DNA of 64,000 bases, from NCBI GenBank assembly GCA_050011895.1, contig JBEKIF010000001.1, positions 124,001 to 188,000 on the forward strand, read 5' to 3'. The DNA comes from DATBGO01 sp050011895 (lineage in GTDB: Bacteria; Actinomycetota; Actinomycetes; Streptosporangiales; Streptosporangiaceae). Below the pieces are notes generated by a model. It was not told the DNA's origin. It saw nothing but the letters and a program-made list of their open reading frames with translations, and ran no database searches. Position 1 is the stretch's first letter. Each line of letters starts with the position of its first letter. Positions 12,836-22,060 of the stretch are shown in pieces. The translations under genes were made by a program, and so were the position numbers.

Positions 12836-15322
12836 TCAGCCAGGAACGACGTTGACGAGCTTAGGCGCCCGCACGATCACCGTGCGCACGCCGCGGCCGG
12901 CCAGGGCGCGGCCCACGCCTGGCGCGGCAAGCGCCAGCTCGCGCAGCGCGTCGTCGCCGATGCCCGGCGGCACCTCCAGCCGGTCGCGGACCCTGCCCGC
13001 TACCTGCACGACGCAGGTGACCAGGTCCTCCACCAGCAGCGACGGATCGGCCGATGGCCAGCCTGCCAGCGCGACAGAGGGCTCGTGGCCCAGTAGCTCC
13101 CAGCATTCCTCAGCTGTGTACGGCGCAAAGATTGACAGCAAAACGGTAAGCGTTTCGGCTGCCTCCCGGACCGCCGGGTCGGCCGGGCCCGCCCCTGCGT
13201 CGATCGTCCGCCGGGCGGCGCTGGCCAGCTCCATCAGCCTAGCCACGGCCACGTTCAGGCGCCTCGACTCCACCAGCTTCGTGACCTCGTCGATGGTCCG
13301 GTGCGTGACCTTTCGCAGCCCCTCATCGCCTGCGGCGGCCGGGCGCCCGTCGGCGTCGGCGCCGGTCTCGGTGGCTAGCCGCCACGCCCGGCCTAGGAAC
13401 TTGACCGATGCCTCGGGCCGCATGTCGGCCCAGTCGATGTCATCCGCCGGCGGGCTCGCGAAGATCATTGTCAGCCGGATGGCGTCCACCCCGTGAACGG
13501 CTAGCTGCTCGCCCAGGTCGACCCCGTTGCCCAGGGATTTCGACATCGCCCTGCCCTGGTTGATTACCTGGCCCTGGTTGAGCAGCCGGGTGAAGGGCTC
13601 GGTGAAGTCGACCATCTGCATGTCGTGCAGCACCTTCACGAAGAACCTGCTGTACAGCAGGTGCAGGATGGCGTGCTCGCTGCCGCCGACATACAGGTCG
13701 ACAGGCATCCACCGGCGGACCGCCTCGACGTCGAACGGCCCGTGCTGGTAGGCCGGAGAGCAGTACCGCAGGAAGTACCACGACGAGTCGACGAAGGTGT
13801 CCATCGTGTCGGTGTCCCTGGTGGCCGGCCCGCCGCACTTGGGGCATTCGGTGTTCACCCAGCCGGAGGCCGCGGCCAGCGGCGAGACTCCCTTGGGGGC
13901 CAGGTCCTGCCCCCGCAGGTCGGGCAGCTCCACCGGCAGCTGGTCGTCGGGGACGGGCACCTCGCCGCAGGACGAACAGTAGACGATCGGGATCGGCGTT
14001 CCCCAGAACCGCTGCCGGGAGACCAGCCAGTCGCGCAGCCGGTAGCTGACCGCGGCCCTGCCCGCACCGCGCTCTTCCAGCGAAGCGGTGATCGCGGCGA
14101 TGGCATCGCCCTTAGAAAGGCCGTCCAGCGGCCCGGAGTTGACCAGCGCGCCCTCTCCGGGGGTGGCGACCCAGGTCTGCGCCGGATCCGGCTGGCCGGT
14201 CTCGACGACCACCTGGACCGGCAGCCCGAAGACCCTGGCGAAATCCAGGTCGCGCTGATCGTGGGCGGGAACGGCCATGATCGCGCCAGTGCCGTAGTCG
14301 GGCAGCACGTAGTCGGCAGCCCAGACCGGGATCCGCGCACCGTTGACCGGATTCACCGCGAACCGGCCGAGGGGCACTCCGGTCTTCGGGCGGTCGGTGG
14401 ACTGGCGCTCGATGTCGGTCAGCTTGCGCACCTCGGTCAGGTAGTCCCGCAGAGCGGCGCGCTGCTCAGGGGCGCACACCTCCTCGGCCAGCGGCGAGTC
14501 GGCGGCGATGACGAAGAACGTGGCACCGTACAAGGTGTCCGGCCGCGTCGTGAACACGGTGACCGGCTCGTCGCGGCCCTCGATGGTGAACCTGACTCTG
14601 GCGCCCTCGCTGCGGCCGATCCAGTTCCGCTGCATCAGCAGGATCGGGTCCGGCCAGTCCCCCTCCAGCTGCGCCATGTCCGCCAGCAGCCGGTCCGCGT
14701 ATTCAGTGATCTTGAAATACCACTGGGTCAGGAGCCTGCGGACGACCTCGGCGCCGCATCGCTCGCACCGGCCCGCGATGACCTGCTCGTTGGCCAGTAC
14801 GGTCTGGTCGACGGGGCACCAGTTGACGTACCCGTCCTTGCGGTAGGCCAGTCCGCGCTCATAGAACCGCAGGAACAGCCACTGGTTCCACCGGTAGTAG
14901 TCAGGGTCACAAGTCTGCAGCCTGCGCGACCAGTCGAAGGAGACCGCATACCGCCGGAAGGAGACCGCCTGGGTCTCGATGTTCGCGTAGGTCCAGTCGG
15001 CCGGATGCGAGTTGTTCCTGATCGCCGCGTTCTCGGCGGGCAGGCCGAACGCGTCCCAGCCGATCGGGTGCAGCACGTTGTCTCCGCGCTGGAAGAAGTA
15101 CCGCGCCACCGCGTCGCCGATCGCATACGCCTCGGCGTGACCCATGTGCAGGTCACCGGACGGGTACGGGAACATGTCGAGCATGTAGCTGCGCGGCCGG
15201 TCATCGTCCGGGTCGTCGCTAGCCCGGAACAGGTCCATCTCGGCCCAGCGAGCCTGCCACTTTTCCTGGATCGTACGCGGATGGTATTGCGGTGCCCGCT
15301 CCGCGCTCTCGGCGGCTGTCAT
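12836..15322 (-). CDS. leuS: leucyl-tRNA synthetase
   Basis: An 828-residue class I synthetase that charges tRNA-Leu. The HIGH motif is HMGH at residues 59-62, and the KMSKS loop reads AMSKS at 592-596. The zinc-type CP1 insertion (CERCGAEV) and editing domain are present. The ATG at 15322 was preferred to the upstream frame extension because it has GAGGA and yields the normal N-terminus. Its 5' leader holds a Leu-codon-rich leader peptide and a terminator, indicating attenuation by Leu-tRNA supply. It converges with lexA, with only 36 bp between the two stops. Confidence 0.97.
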   Translation of the reverse strand: MTAAESAERAPQYHPRTIQEKWQARWAEMDLFRASDDPDDDRPRSYMLDMFPYPSGDLHMGHAEAYAIGDAVARYFFQRGDNVLHPIGWDAFGLPAENAAIRNNSHPADWTYANIETQAVSFRRYAVSFDWSRRLQTCDPDYYRWNQWLFLRFYERGLAYRKDGYVNWCPVDQTVLANEQVIAGRCERCGAEVVRRLLTQWYFKITEYADRLLADMAQLEGDWPDPILLMQRNWIGRSEGARVRFTIEGRDEPVTVFTTRPDTLYGATFFVIAADSPLAEEVCAPEQRAALRDYLTEVRKLTDIERQSTDRPKTGVPLGRFAVNPVNGARIPVWAADYVLPDYGTGAIMAVPAHDQRDLDFARVFGLPVQVVVETGQPDPAQTWVATPGEGALVNSGPLDGLSKGDAIAAITASLEERGAGRAAVSYRLRDWLVSRQRFWGTPIPIVYCSSCGEVPVPDDQLPVELPDLRGQDLAPKGVSPLAAASGWVNTECPKCGGPATRDTDTMDTFVDSSWYFLRYCSPAYQHGPFDVEAVRRWMPVDLYVGGSEHAILHLLYSRFFVKVLHDMQMVDFTEPFTRLLNQGQVINQGRAMSKSLGNGVDLGEQLAVHGVDAIRLTMIFASPPADDIDWADMRPEASVKFLGRAWRLATETGADADGRPAAAGDEGLRKVTHRTIDEVTKLVESRRLNVAVARLMELASAARRTIDAGAGPADPAVREAAETLTVLLSIFAPYTAEECWELLGHEPSVALAGWPSADPSLLVEDLVTCVVQVAGRVRDRLEVPPGIGDDALRELALAAPGVGRALAGRGVRTVIVRAPKLVNVVPG

Positions 15323-15379
15323 GGTTCCTCGCGATTGACTAGGGCCGGCTCCGCGCCGGGCTCGGCTGCCAAACAAAAT

Positions 15380-15432
15380 GCCCCTCGGTCACGAGGGGCA
15401 GCCGCGCCAACGACAGGTCAGTCGGCGCGGCT
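15380..15432 (-). promoter_or_regulatory. leuS transcription attenuator (terminator and competing stems)
   Basis: On the minus strand, after the leader-peptide stop, a 9-bp stem (AGCCGCGCC with GGCGCGGCT, 15424-15432 and 15400-15408) abuts a perfect 8-bp hairpin GCCCCTCG-tgac-CGAGGGGC (15380-15399) followed by ATTTTGTTT, an intrinsic terminator. A further segment GGCAGCC downstream (about 15364-15370) can pair with GGCTGCC spanning the junction of the two stems, an alternative that would break the terminator. Confidence 0.75.
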
Positions 15433-15460
15433 AAGTAAGGAGCAGCCGGGCAGAACGCAT
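15431..15460 (-). CDS. leuS leader peptide (MRSARLLLT)
   Basis: A nine-codon ORF starting with ATG and ending with TAG contains three consecutive leucine codons, CTG CTC CTT. Its stop codon overlaps the first stem of the attenuator. Ribosome stalling at the Leu codons when charged tRNA-Leu is scarce would alter folding of the downstream RNA and allow leuS transcription. The same frame is open for 70 more codons upstream, but the short peptide matches the classical leader layout. Confidence 0.75.
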   Translation of the reverse strand: MRSARLLLT

Positions 15461-15658
15461 GTTCTCAGGGTAGCGCATGAGGCCAACCCGGGGCGGCATA
15501 CGGGCGACCCTGCGCCGCAGCCGCGCGACCCGGCCCGCAGCCTCACTACCCGGCGCTGCCGGAGAAACCCTGCGGCCAGCCGCCGGGAGATTCTGGTCCG
15601 CCGCCGCCGAGACGGCCGCCGCGCAGGACGGCCCATACGCCGACTTCATCACTTTGTC

Positions 15659-15677
15659 TAACTTAATCATTAGCTTA
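15659..15677. promoter_or_regulatory. 19-bp imperfect palindrome, possible operator
   Basis: TAACTTAATCATTAGCTTA has arms complementary at 7 of 9 positions around a central base. It is AT-rich in a GC-rich genome and sits between the divergent leuS and PKS genes. The size suits a MarR- or TetR-type operator, but no regulator gene is adjacent. Confidence 0.4.
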
Positions 15678-15746
15678 CCTATAAAGATGGCAAGTCAATC
15701 CTTGAATTCGGCTGGATGCGCAAGACAACGCTTAACGCATTCCACC

Positions 15747-15775
15747 TTGACCGATGGACGGAGCACCAATAATGT
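15747..15775 (+). promoter_or_regulatory. sigma-70-type promoter of the PKS gene
   Basis: TTGACC and TAATGT are separated by 17 bp, close to the actinobacterial housekeeping consensus, about 130 bp before the PKS start codon. Confidence 0.5.
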
Positions 15776-15902
15776 CTTGTCACCCATCCGCAGCGTTGTA
15801 TGTGGTCGGCGTGCAGATCTGGCCGGACAGCGGCCACGACCTGGGGGCGGCGCTCGCGGCTGGGCAGGGCCCAGGGGGAATTAGGCCATATTCGGGGGAG
15901 CA

Positions 15903-18900
15903 ATGGATATTCGGTCACGCGCGCAATTACTGCGCCCAGTTCGGCACTTTCTGGATCCCCGTCCGCCAGAGCGCGGGATAATTCCCGAGGCGCCGCGCTT
16001 CCGGCCGGAAAAGCCGGAGCCTTACCGCGCCGCGGCGCAGCCGCAGTCACCCTCCGGGAGCGGCGAGCCCATCGCGGTCGTCGGCATGGGCTGCCGCTTC
16101 CCCGACGCGAATGATCCGGCGGCGCTGCTTGACGCGGTACTGACCGGCCGCAGGGCCTTCCGGCGGCTGCCGCCGTGCCGGATGGACCTGCTGGACTACT
16201 ACAGCGCCGACCCGGCCACACCCGACGCGACCTACAGCACCCGCGCGGCGGTACTCGAAGGCTGGCAGTTCGACTGGGAGGCGTTCGGCATACCGGAACA
16301 GGTCTACCTGGCCGCCGACCCGGCGCACTGGCTGGCGCTGGAGACCGCGGCGCGGGCGCTGGCGGCGGCCGGCTTTCCCGGCGGTACCGGCCTCGCACTG
16401 CAGCGCACCGGGGTCATCATCGGCAATACCCTGACCGGTGACTCATCACGGGCTGCAGCGCTCCGGCTGCGCTGGCCCTACGTACGCCGGGTCATGGCTG
16501 ACGCGCTGGCCAGCGGAGACATCCCCAGGGACAGGGCCGCGCTGGTGCTGCGCCATGCGGCCGCCCGATACCTGGCGCCGTTCCCCAGCATCAGCGACCA
16601 GACGCTGGCCGGAAGCATGCCAGCCAGCATCGCCGCCCGGATCTGCAGCCACTTCGGATTCAGGGGCGGCAGCCACGCTGTGGATGGTTCCTCCGCGTCC
16701 TCGCTGCTGGCCGTGGCGGCGGCGTGCGCCGCGCTGGCGACGGGCGACCTTGACGTCGCGTTGGCGGGCGGAGTGGATCTCAGCCTAGACCCGTTCGAGC
16801 TTGTGGGCCTGGCCAAGACCGGCGTCCTAGCCAGCGGTGAGATGCGCGTCTACGACGAGAACCCGACGGGATTCCTGCCCGGCGAGGGCTGCGGGGTGGT
16901 TGTCCTCATGCGCGCCGCCGACGCCAGGGCCAGCGGCTTGCCGGTCTACGCCGAGATCGCCGGCTGGGGAGTGTCGTCAGCCGGCCAGGGCGGCCACGCC
17001 GGGCCTGATCCAGGCAGCCAGCTGCTGGCGCTGAACCGCGCTTACCAACGGGCGCAGATCGATCCGGCCGACGTCCGGCTGATCGAGGGGCACGGATCAG
17101 GTACCACGGCCGATGACGCCGCCGAGCTCACCGCGCTCACGGAGCTGCGCGCCGGCGCGAGCAAGCTCGCCGCGCTCGGCTCGATCAAGGCCAACATCGG
17201 GCATACCAAGGCAGCGGCGGGCTCAGCTGGCCTGATCAAGACGGTTCTCGCGGTCAGCACCGGCCTGATCCCGCCGGCCACCGGATTCAGCAGACCGCAC
17301 CCGCTGCTTCAGGACACTGGCGGCGCCATGTGGCTGCCGCGAGCGCCGGCTTCCTGGCCGGAGGGCGCCAGGATCGCGGGCGTCAGCGCGATGGGCACTG
17401 GTGGCGGCAACGCTCATCTCGTACTGCGCGGTCAGACAGACGGCGGCCGGCACAAGCGCAAGGGCCGCTCCGAGCGTCCTGGCGAGACAACCGAGGCCAT
17501 GCTCGCGATCGATCCGGCGAAACAGCCCGCCCAGCCCGTCGACGGCCAGTCCCGGGCCATTGCTTACCTCCTGCATGCTCCTGACCGGAAGGCCCTGCTC
17601 CCCGTCCTGGCCCGGATCGCGCAGGTATCCCCCTGGCTGTCGGATGCGGAGATGCGCGATCTGGCCTGTCAGCTGGCCCGGGATACCCGGGAACAGGGAC
17701 CGGTGCGGATGGCCATCGTCGCCTCCCGCCAGGATCAGCTGGCCAGGCTGGCCACGGACGCGATGACCATGCTGCCGCGGCTGGCCGACGGGCTGCTGGC
17801 GGTACGGCCTGGGATCTACGCCGCAGATGGCGGGGACGGCCGGGTGACGCTGCTGCTTTCCGGCTCCCGGCCCGGCGGTGCCTGGCCCGGCGGTGTTTGG
17901 CCCGGCGGGTCGCGGCCCGGCGGCGCCCGGCCCGGCGGCGCGCGGCCGGCGGGCGCCCGGCCCGGCGGCAGCCAGCCCGGCGGCAACCAGGACAGCGGCA
18001 ACCAGGACAGCCGGAACGAGCAGGACACTGCCGTGCCGGGCCCCACCGGGCCGGCCGACATCGTGCTGAGCGCCTTGTCGGCGCTGCACAAGCTCGACGC
18101 GCTCGGCGTTCACGGTACCGCGGCTGTCGGATACGGCCTCGGCGACCTCGCCGGTCTCGCCTGGGCTGGATGCTTCACCGAAGCGGATGCCACCAGCCTT
18201 GCCGTCCGGCTTGACGAGATCCTGGCCACGGCACAGGCCCAGCACTCCGGGCCCGGTGAGCGCGCAGCCAGGCTCCGCGCAGCCGCCGCGCAGCTGAAGC
18301 TGACCCCACCACACCGGCGCTTGATCTCCGCCGCCACCGGGCGCGAGATCGCCTCGGTTCCCGACGTTACCGAGATACTGTGCGCGCAGGTCGAACCGCC
18401 GCGCGGAGTCGAGGATGCGCTGAAGGCCGGAGCTGTCGGCGCCAGCTTGCTCGTGGAGACCGGGCCTGGCCAGGCCCTGAGCGAGGCAGCCCCCGGATCG
18501 GTGCGGGTCCCTGTGGTGAGCCTCGCTGGCGAGGGATCAGACACGGACGCCACCCGGGCGGTCGGAGCCTTGTTCGCGGCGGGTGCCCTGGGGAATCCCG
18601 AGGTGCTCGCCGACGGCCAGCCGTCACGCCGTATCGACATCTGGCGCGAGCAGATCTTCATCACCAATCCGTGCCAGGCGGAGCCACGCGGGCAGGCGGC
18701 ACCGGCCGTCCGGCCCCCCCGGGCAACTGTCCCCAGGGCTGGCTCCGGGCCCGCCAGAGCCGCCACGTCCGGGGCCGCATCCGGGCCCGCCAGGGCCGCC
18801 GCAGCCGGGGGGGCCGGGGGGGCCGGGGGGGCCGGGGGCGCCGCAGCCGGGGCCCCGCCCGCGCTCGCCAAGGCCGCCGCGTCCGCCACTCTTAACGGCA

Positions 18901-21900
18901 GGCCGAACACCGGCAGGCCAGCGCCAGCCGTCCGCTCGAAGGAACCAGGCACCGCTCCCGCCGGTCCGCCGCGATCCGGAACCGGGCAGCCGGCCCGCGC
19001 CGCCGATACGCCCGGGGCCATCCCAGGCGTCGCTCCCTGGGTCCGCTGCTTTGCGGAGCAACTGCAGCCGCTGGACAGCGAGGTGGCAGTGCCCGAGACC
19101 GGTCAGCGGTGGCGGATAAGAGCCGCTACCCGGGAACCGTTCCGGGCCTTGGTCCCGCAGCTTTTCGATGACGACCCGGCAGCCGACCGGGTCCTGGCGA
19201 TCGTGGCTGACCCGGCCGATCCGGACTCCTGTGTTGCGGCACTGCTGGCCGCGCAGGACACCATTAGCGTCGGCCAGCTGGTCGTGGTCACTCACGGGCC
19301 AGGATTCACCGGGTTCTATGCGAGCCTGCATGCAGAACATCCGAACCTTGGCATCACCGTGCTCCGGGTCCCGGAGAGCGCGGACGGGCTGCGGGCGGCG
19401 CAGCGTCTTGCTGCGGTGCAGCCGGGCCGCTTTACTGAGCTGGTCATCGACGTCGCCGGGCGCGCGCACGAGACCCGCATGGCGCCCGTGGAAACCACTG
19501 GCCTCGGCACCTTCCCGCTCGGGCCTGCCGACGTGGTCCTGGTGAGCCAGGGAGCCGGAGGATCCGGGCTGGCGCTCGCCCAGGTGCTGGCTTGCTGCGG
19601 CGCGGCCATCGCGATGCTCGGCCCTGATGTGCCGGGCAGTGGCGGGGAGGGGATGGCAGGCCTGGAGCAACTGCGCGCCGCCGGCGCGCGAGTGGGGTCA
19701 GAGGTCGTAGACCTGGCCAACAAGGCCGACATAGCGGCAGCGGTGCGTCGCATCGAACGGAAGCTCGGCCTGGTGACCGCGATCGTGCAGGCAGCCGAAC
19801 CGAGCGCGCCGCGGCCGCTTGGCGGGCTGACCGAGTCGGAGCTGCGCGCACATGTCGCCGCGCAGGCCACGGGCCTGAGCCAGCTGCTCGACGCCGTCAG
19901 GCCGGAGCGGCTCCGGCTGATCGCGACGTTCGGCTCCATCGCCAGCCGGTACGGCATGGGCCGGGCAGGCCTGCTGGCTCTGGCCAGCGGGTCGCTCGCC
20001 AGCCAGGCCGAGCGGGCGGCGGAGACCATTCCCGGCTGCCGGGCCCTGCACATCGACTGGCCGACCTGGTCAGGCCCGGAGCAGGCCGGACGTCCCGCCA
20101 TGACCGACCGGCTCGCGCGCGCCGGAGTGACCGTGATCGGAGTCGACGAGGGATCGCGGCTGCTGCTGAAGATGCTGACCACCCCGGACCTCCCGGCCAG
20201 CGTCGCGGTTCACGGCCGGATTGGCCTGCTCGGGCGCGCCCCGGCGGCATCGCATTGGAGCGGCAGGTTCCTCCAGGCCGTGCGCACCTACTATCCGGGC
20301 GTGGAACTCGTCTGCGAGGCACGCATCTCACCGCGGACCGACCCGTACCTCGCCGACTACCTGGTCGACGGCATGACTGTCCTGCCGGCCGCGATGGCGC
20401 TCGAGGCACTGGCCCAGGCAGCATCCGTGCTAGCTGGCCGCCCGGTCCGGCGCGCGGTGGGAGTGTCGGTCGATTCGCCGGTGGTGGTTCCGGCGGGCGG
20501 CACCGACCCGGGGGCAGTGATCCGCATCTGCGCATTGCGGGACGGGGACACTGTGACGGCCGTGCTGCGGTGCGAGGCGAGCAGTTTTGCCGTTGATCAC
20601 GTCCGCGCCGTGTTCAGCTGCGGCCTTCAGGCGGCTGATGCGGCCCACGGGGCTGGGCTGCCAGACCTTGAAGAGGTGCCCGCCAGCGACGCCGGGATCG
20701 TCGACGGCACCGAGCTCTACGGGTCAATCTGCTTCCAGTCCGGCCGCTTCCGGCGCGCCGCGCTCCTTCCCGAGGTCACCTCAAGGTCCTGCCGTGCACT
20801 GGTCGAAGGCGGTGACGACCAGGCCTGGTTCAGGGGGCTCGCGGACCCGGCCGATGCGCAGCTGGTCCTGGGCAGCCCGGGGCTTACCGACGCCACCTGG
20901 CACGTACTGCAGGCATGTGTTCCGCACCGCAGGCTCCAGCTGGCCGGGTGTGACTCTGTGCTTTTCAGCGGCCTCGCGGCGGACGGGGCCGTCGAGGTAC
21001 GCGCCGCGATGGTCGGCGGCCCGCCGCACCAGGCTGCGGCGGCCAGCCCCGCCGTCAGGCAAAAGCCCATCGTTCCTGCACAGAGTCCGGGTCCAGAGGC
21101 CATGACGTCGGCCATTGGCCCGGGCGAGTATGCATGGGATGTCGAGGCCGTGGATGCGGCGGGCCGGCCGATCGTGACCTGGCGCGGGCTACGGCTGCGG
21201 GACACCGGGCCGCTGTCCCGCACCGCATCCTGGCCGCCTGCGCTGCTCGCCGCCTACCTGGAGCGGAGCGCAGCCGCCCTCGGGCTGGACCCGGACATGC
21301 GGATAGCGGTCCATTGCGGGGAGCCGGAGGGGACCACGTCCCGGGCCGCAACCGATGCTGTCGTCCCGAAGCCGTCGCCGCCCGCGGACGAGCGGTCCCG
21401 GCCGTCGCCCGGGCCCGGGACGGCCGGGCCCGGGACGGCTGGCCCGTCAGGCCGGGCCGGGCAGGCCGGAGACCCGCCGTCCACCTGCGTCGCGCCGGGC
21501 AGCGGTGCTTTGGCGGGGTTCACGCTGACCGTCTGGGCGCCAGACTCCGTAGCGTGCGGCTGGGCAGCCGCCGAACCTGCGCACGACGGCCAGCCGGAAG
21601 CTGGTCAAGGCCGGCTGAGCCGTCCTACCGCTGAGCCGGGCCTGGCCGGGATGGGAAACGACATGGGCAATCGGCTGGGCGAACCGCCGACCGTGCTGGA
21701 CGCACGGCTCCGTGCCGTCGCGGGCTGCCTGGCTGCCTCCCGCACCCGAGCCGCTTCGGCCACAGTGGTCGGCGACGGCCCCGCCGGGGAACGCTGGGTG
21801 CTGGTACGCGCGGGCGGAGCAACCATTGCCTGCACGGTCGCCGAGCTCAGCGGCGTCCCTGAGCCGGTCGCCATCGCGATCATGACGGGGAAGCCGGGCC

Positions 21901-21986
21901 CGGACCAGCAGCAGCCCGCTGACCCGGGCCAGCCGCGCTCGCAGTCACGCAGGCAGCGCGGCCGGGCCACGAAGCACGCCCGCTGA
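15903..21986 (+). CDS. type I polyketide synthase-like protein with all catalytic residues replaced
   Basis: A single 2027-residue frame with the order KS (about 55-510), AT (650-870), low-complexity linker, KR (1205-1440), product-template/DH domain (1455-1770) and a C-terminal PPTase-like remnant, resembling iterative KS-AT-ACP-KR-DH synthases of the enediyne type. KS: the active-site Cys is Ser264 (VDGSSASSL), although the His residues at 397 and 434 remain. AT: GHSxG reads GYGLG at 743-747, so His and Ser are lost. KR: GSIASRYGMGRAGLLALAS has Leu1358 where Tyr is expected and a broken nucleotide-binding motif. DH: LADYLVDG has Tyr1486 for His. I see no carrier-protein DSL motif; Gly/Pro/Ala repeats occupy its place (about 655-700 and 940-990). 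The frame is open, with promoter and terminator. It is either an expressed non-catalytic scaffold or a young relic. Confidence 0.85.
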   Translation: MDIRSRAQLLRPVRHFLDPRPPERGIIPEAPRFRPEKPEPYRAAAQPQSPSGSGEPIAVVGMGCRFPDANDPAALLDAVLTGRRAFRRLPPCRMDLLDYYSADPATPDATYSTRAAVLEGWQFDWEAFGIPEQVYLAADPAHWLALETAARALAAAGFPGGTGLALQRTGVIIGNTLTGDSSRAAALRLRWPYVRRVMADALASGDIPRDRAALVLRHAAARYLAPFPSISDQTLAGSMPASIAARICSHFGFRGGSHAVDGSSASSLLAVAAACAALATGDLDVALAGGVDLSLDPFELVGLAKTGVLASGEMRVYDENPTGFLPGEGCGVVVLMRAADARASGLPVYAEIAGWGVSSAGQGGHAGPDPGSQLLALNRAYQRAQIDPADVRLIEGHGSGTTADDAAELTALTELRAGASKLAALGSIKANIGHTKAAAGSAGLIKTVLAVSTGLIPPATGFSRPHPLLQDTGGAMWLPRAPASWPEGARIAGVSAMGTGGGNAHLVLRGQTDGGRHKRKGRSERPGETTEAMLAIDPAKQPAQPVDGQSRAIAYLLHAPDRKALLPVLARIAQVSPWLSDAEMRDLACQLARDTREQGPVRMAIVASRQDQLARLATDAMTMLPRLADGLLAVRPGIYAADGGDGRVTLLLSGSRPGGAWPGGVWPGGSRPGGARPGGARPAGARPGGSQPGGNQDSGNQDSRNEQDTAVPGPTGPADIVLSALSALHKLDALGVHGTAAVGYGLGDLAGLAWAGCFTEADATSLAVRLDEILATAQAQHSGPGERAARLRAAAAQLKLTPPHRRLISAATGREIASVPDVTEILCAQVEPPRGVEDALKAGAVGASLLVETGPGQALSEAAPGSVRVPVVSLAGEGSDTDATRAVGALFAAGALGNPEVLADGQPSRRIDIWREQIFITNPCQAEPRGQAAPAVRPPRATVPRAGSGPARAATSGAASGPARAAAAGGAGGAGGAGGAAAGAPPALAKAAASATLNGRPNTGRPAPAVRSKEPGTAPAGPPRSGTGQPARAADTPGAIPGVAPWVRCFAEQLQPLDSEVAVPETGQRWRIRAATREPFRALVPQLFDDDPAADRVLAIVADPADPDSCVAALLAAQDTISVGQLVVVTHGPGFTGFYASLHAEHPNLGITVLRVPESADGLRAAQRLAAVQPGRFTELVIDVAGRAHETRMAPVETTGLGTFPLGPADVVLVSQGAGGSGLALAQVLACCGAAIAMLGPDVPGSGGEGMAGLEQLRAAGARVGSEVVDLANKADIAAAVRRIERKLGLVTAIVQAAEPSAPRPLGGLTESELRAHVAAQATGLSQLLDAVRPERLRLIATFGSIASRYGMGRAGLLALASGSLASQAERAAETIPGCRALHIDWPTWSGPEQAGRPAMTDRLARAGVTVIGVDEGSRLLLKMLTTPDLPASVAVHGRIGLLGRAPAASHWSGRFLQAVRTYYPGVELVCEARISPRTDPYLADYLVDGMTVLPAAMALEALAQAASVLAGRPVRRAVGVSVDSPVVVPAGGTDPGAVIRICALRDGDTVTAVLRCEASSFAVDHVRAVFSCGLQAADAAHGAGLPDLEEVPASDAGIVDGTELYGSICFQSGRFRRAALLPEVTSRSCRALVEGGDDQAWFRGLADPADAQLVLGSPGLTDATWHVLQACVPHRRLQLAGCDSVLFSGLAADGAVEVRAAMVGGPPHQAAAASPAVRQKPIVPAQSPGPEAMTSAIGPGEYAWDVEAVDAAGRPIVTWRGLRLRDTGPLSRTASWPPALLAAYLERSAAALGLDPDMRIAVHCGEPEGTTSRAATDAVVPKPSPPADERSRPSPGPGTAGPGTAGPSGRAGQAGDPPSTCVAPGSGALAGFTLTVWAPDSVACGWAAAEPAHDGQPEAGQGRLSRPTAEPGLAGMGNDMGNRLGEPPTVLDARLRAVAGCLAASRTRAASATVVGDGPAGERWVLVRAGGATIACTVAELSGVPEPVAIAIMTGKPGPDQQQPADPGQPRSQSRRQRGRATKHAR
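17866..18003 (+). repeat. in-frame RPGGA repeat inside the PKS AT domain
   Basis: Imperfect 15-bp units (CCCGGCGG plus variable bases) encode PGG-x-RPGGA-like repeats over residues 655-700, interrupting the AT fold before the GHSxG region. A second run near 18807-18842 encodes GGAGGAGGAGG. Confidence 0.8.
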
Positions 21987-21990
21987 CCAG

Positions 21991-22019
21991 GCGGCCGCTC
22001 ACCGGCGGTGAGCGGCCGC
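21991..22019 (+). terminator. terminator hairpin after the PKS gene
   Basis: A perfect 13-bp stem (GCGGCCGCTCACC with GGTGAGCGGCCGC) and 3-nt loop begins 4 nt after the PKS stop codon. No T-run follows. Confidence 0.75.
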
Positions 22020-22060
22020 ATCGGGTCAGCACCAGGTTCGCCCTGCTGCCGCAGGCTGCT

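Larger units (their letters stand above)
15461..15902. other. leuS-PKS divergent intergenic region
   Basis: About 440 bp without a convincing gene. It contains an unusually AT-rich stretch (15640-15780). Seen there: an imperfect 19-bp palindrome at 15659-15677, a plus-strand promoter at 15747-15775, and on the minus strand a TTGACT element near 15690 that could start leuS transcription. Open frames crossing it have no family features. Confidence 0.6.

Noticed and set aside
15431..15670. A 79-codon gene (starting MIKLDKVMKSAYG) instead of a short leader peptide before leuS.
   Set aside because: No Shine-Dalgarno-supported start or domain was seen; only the last nine codons with the Leu triplet and the adjacent terminator form a coherent element. 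A longer leader peptide cannot be fully excluded.
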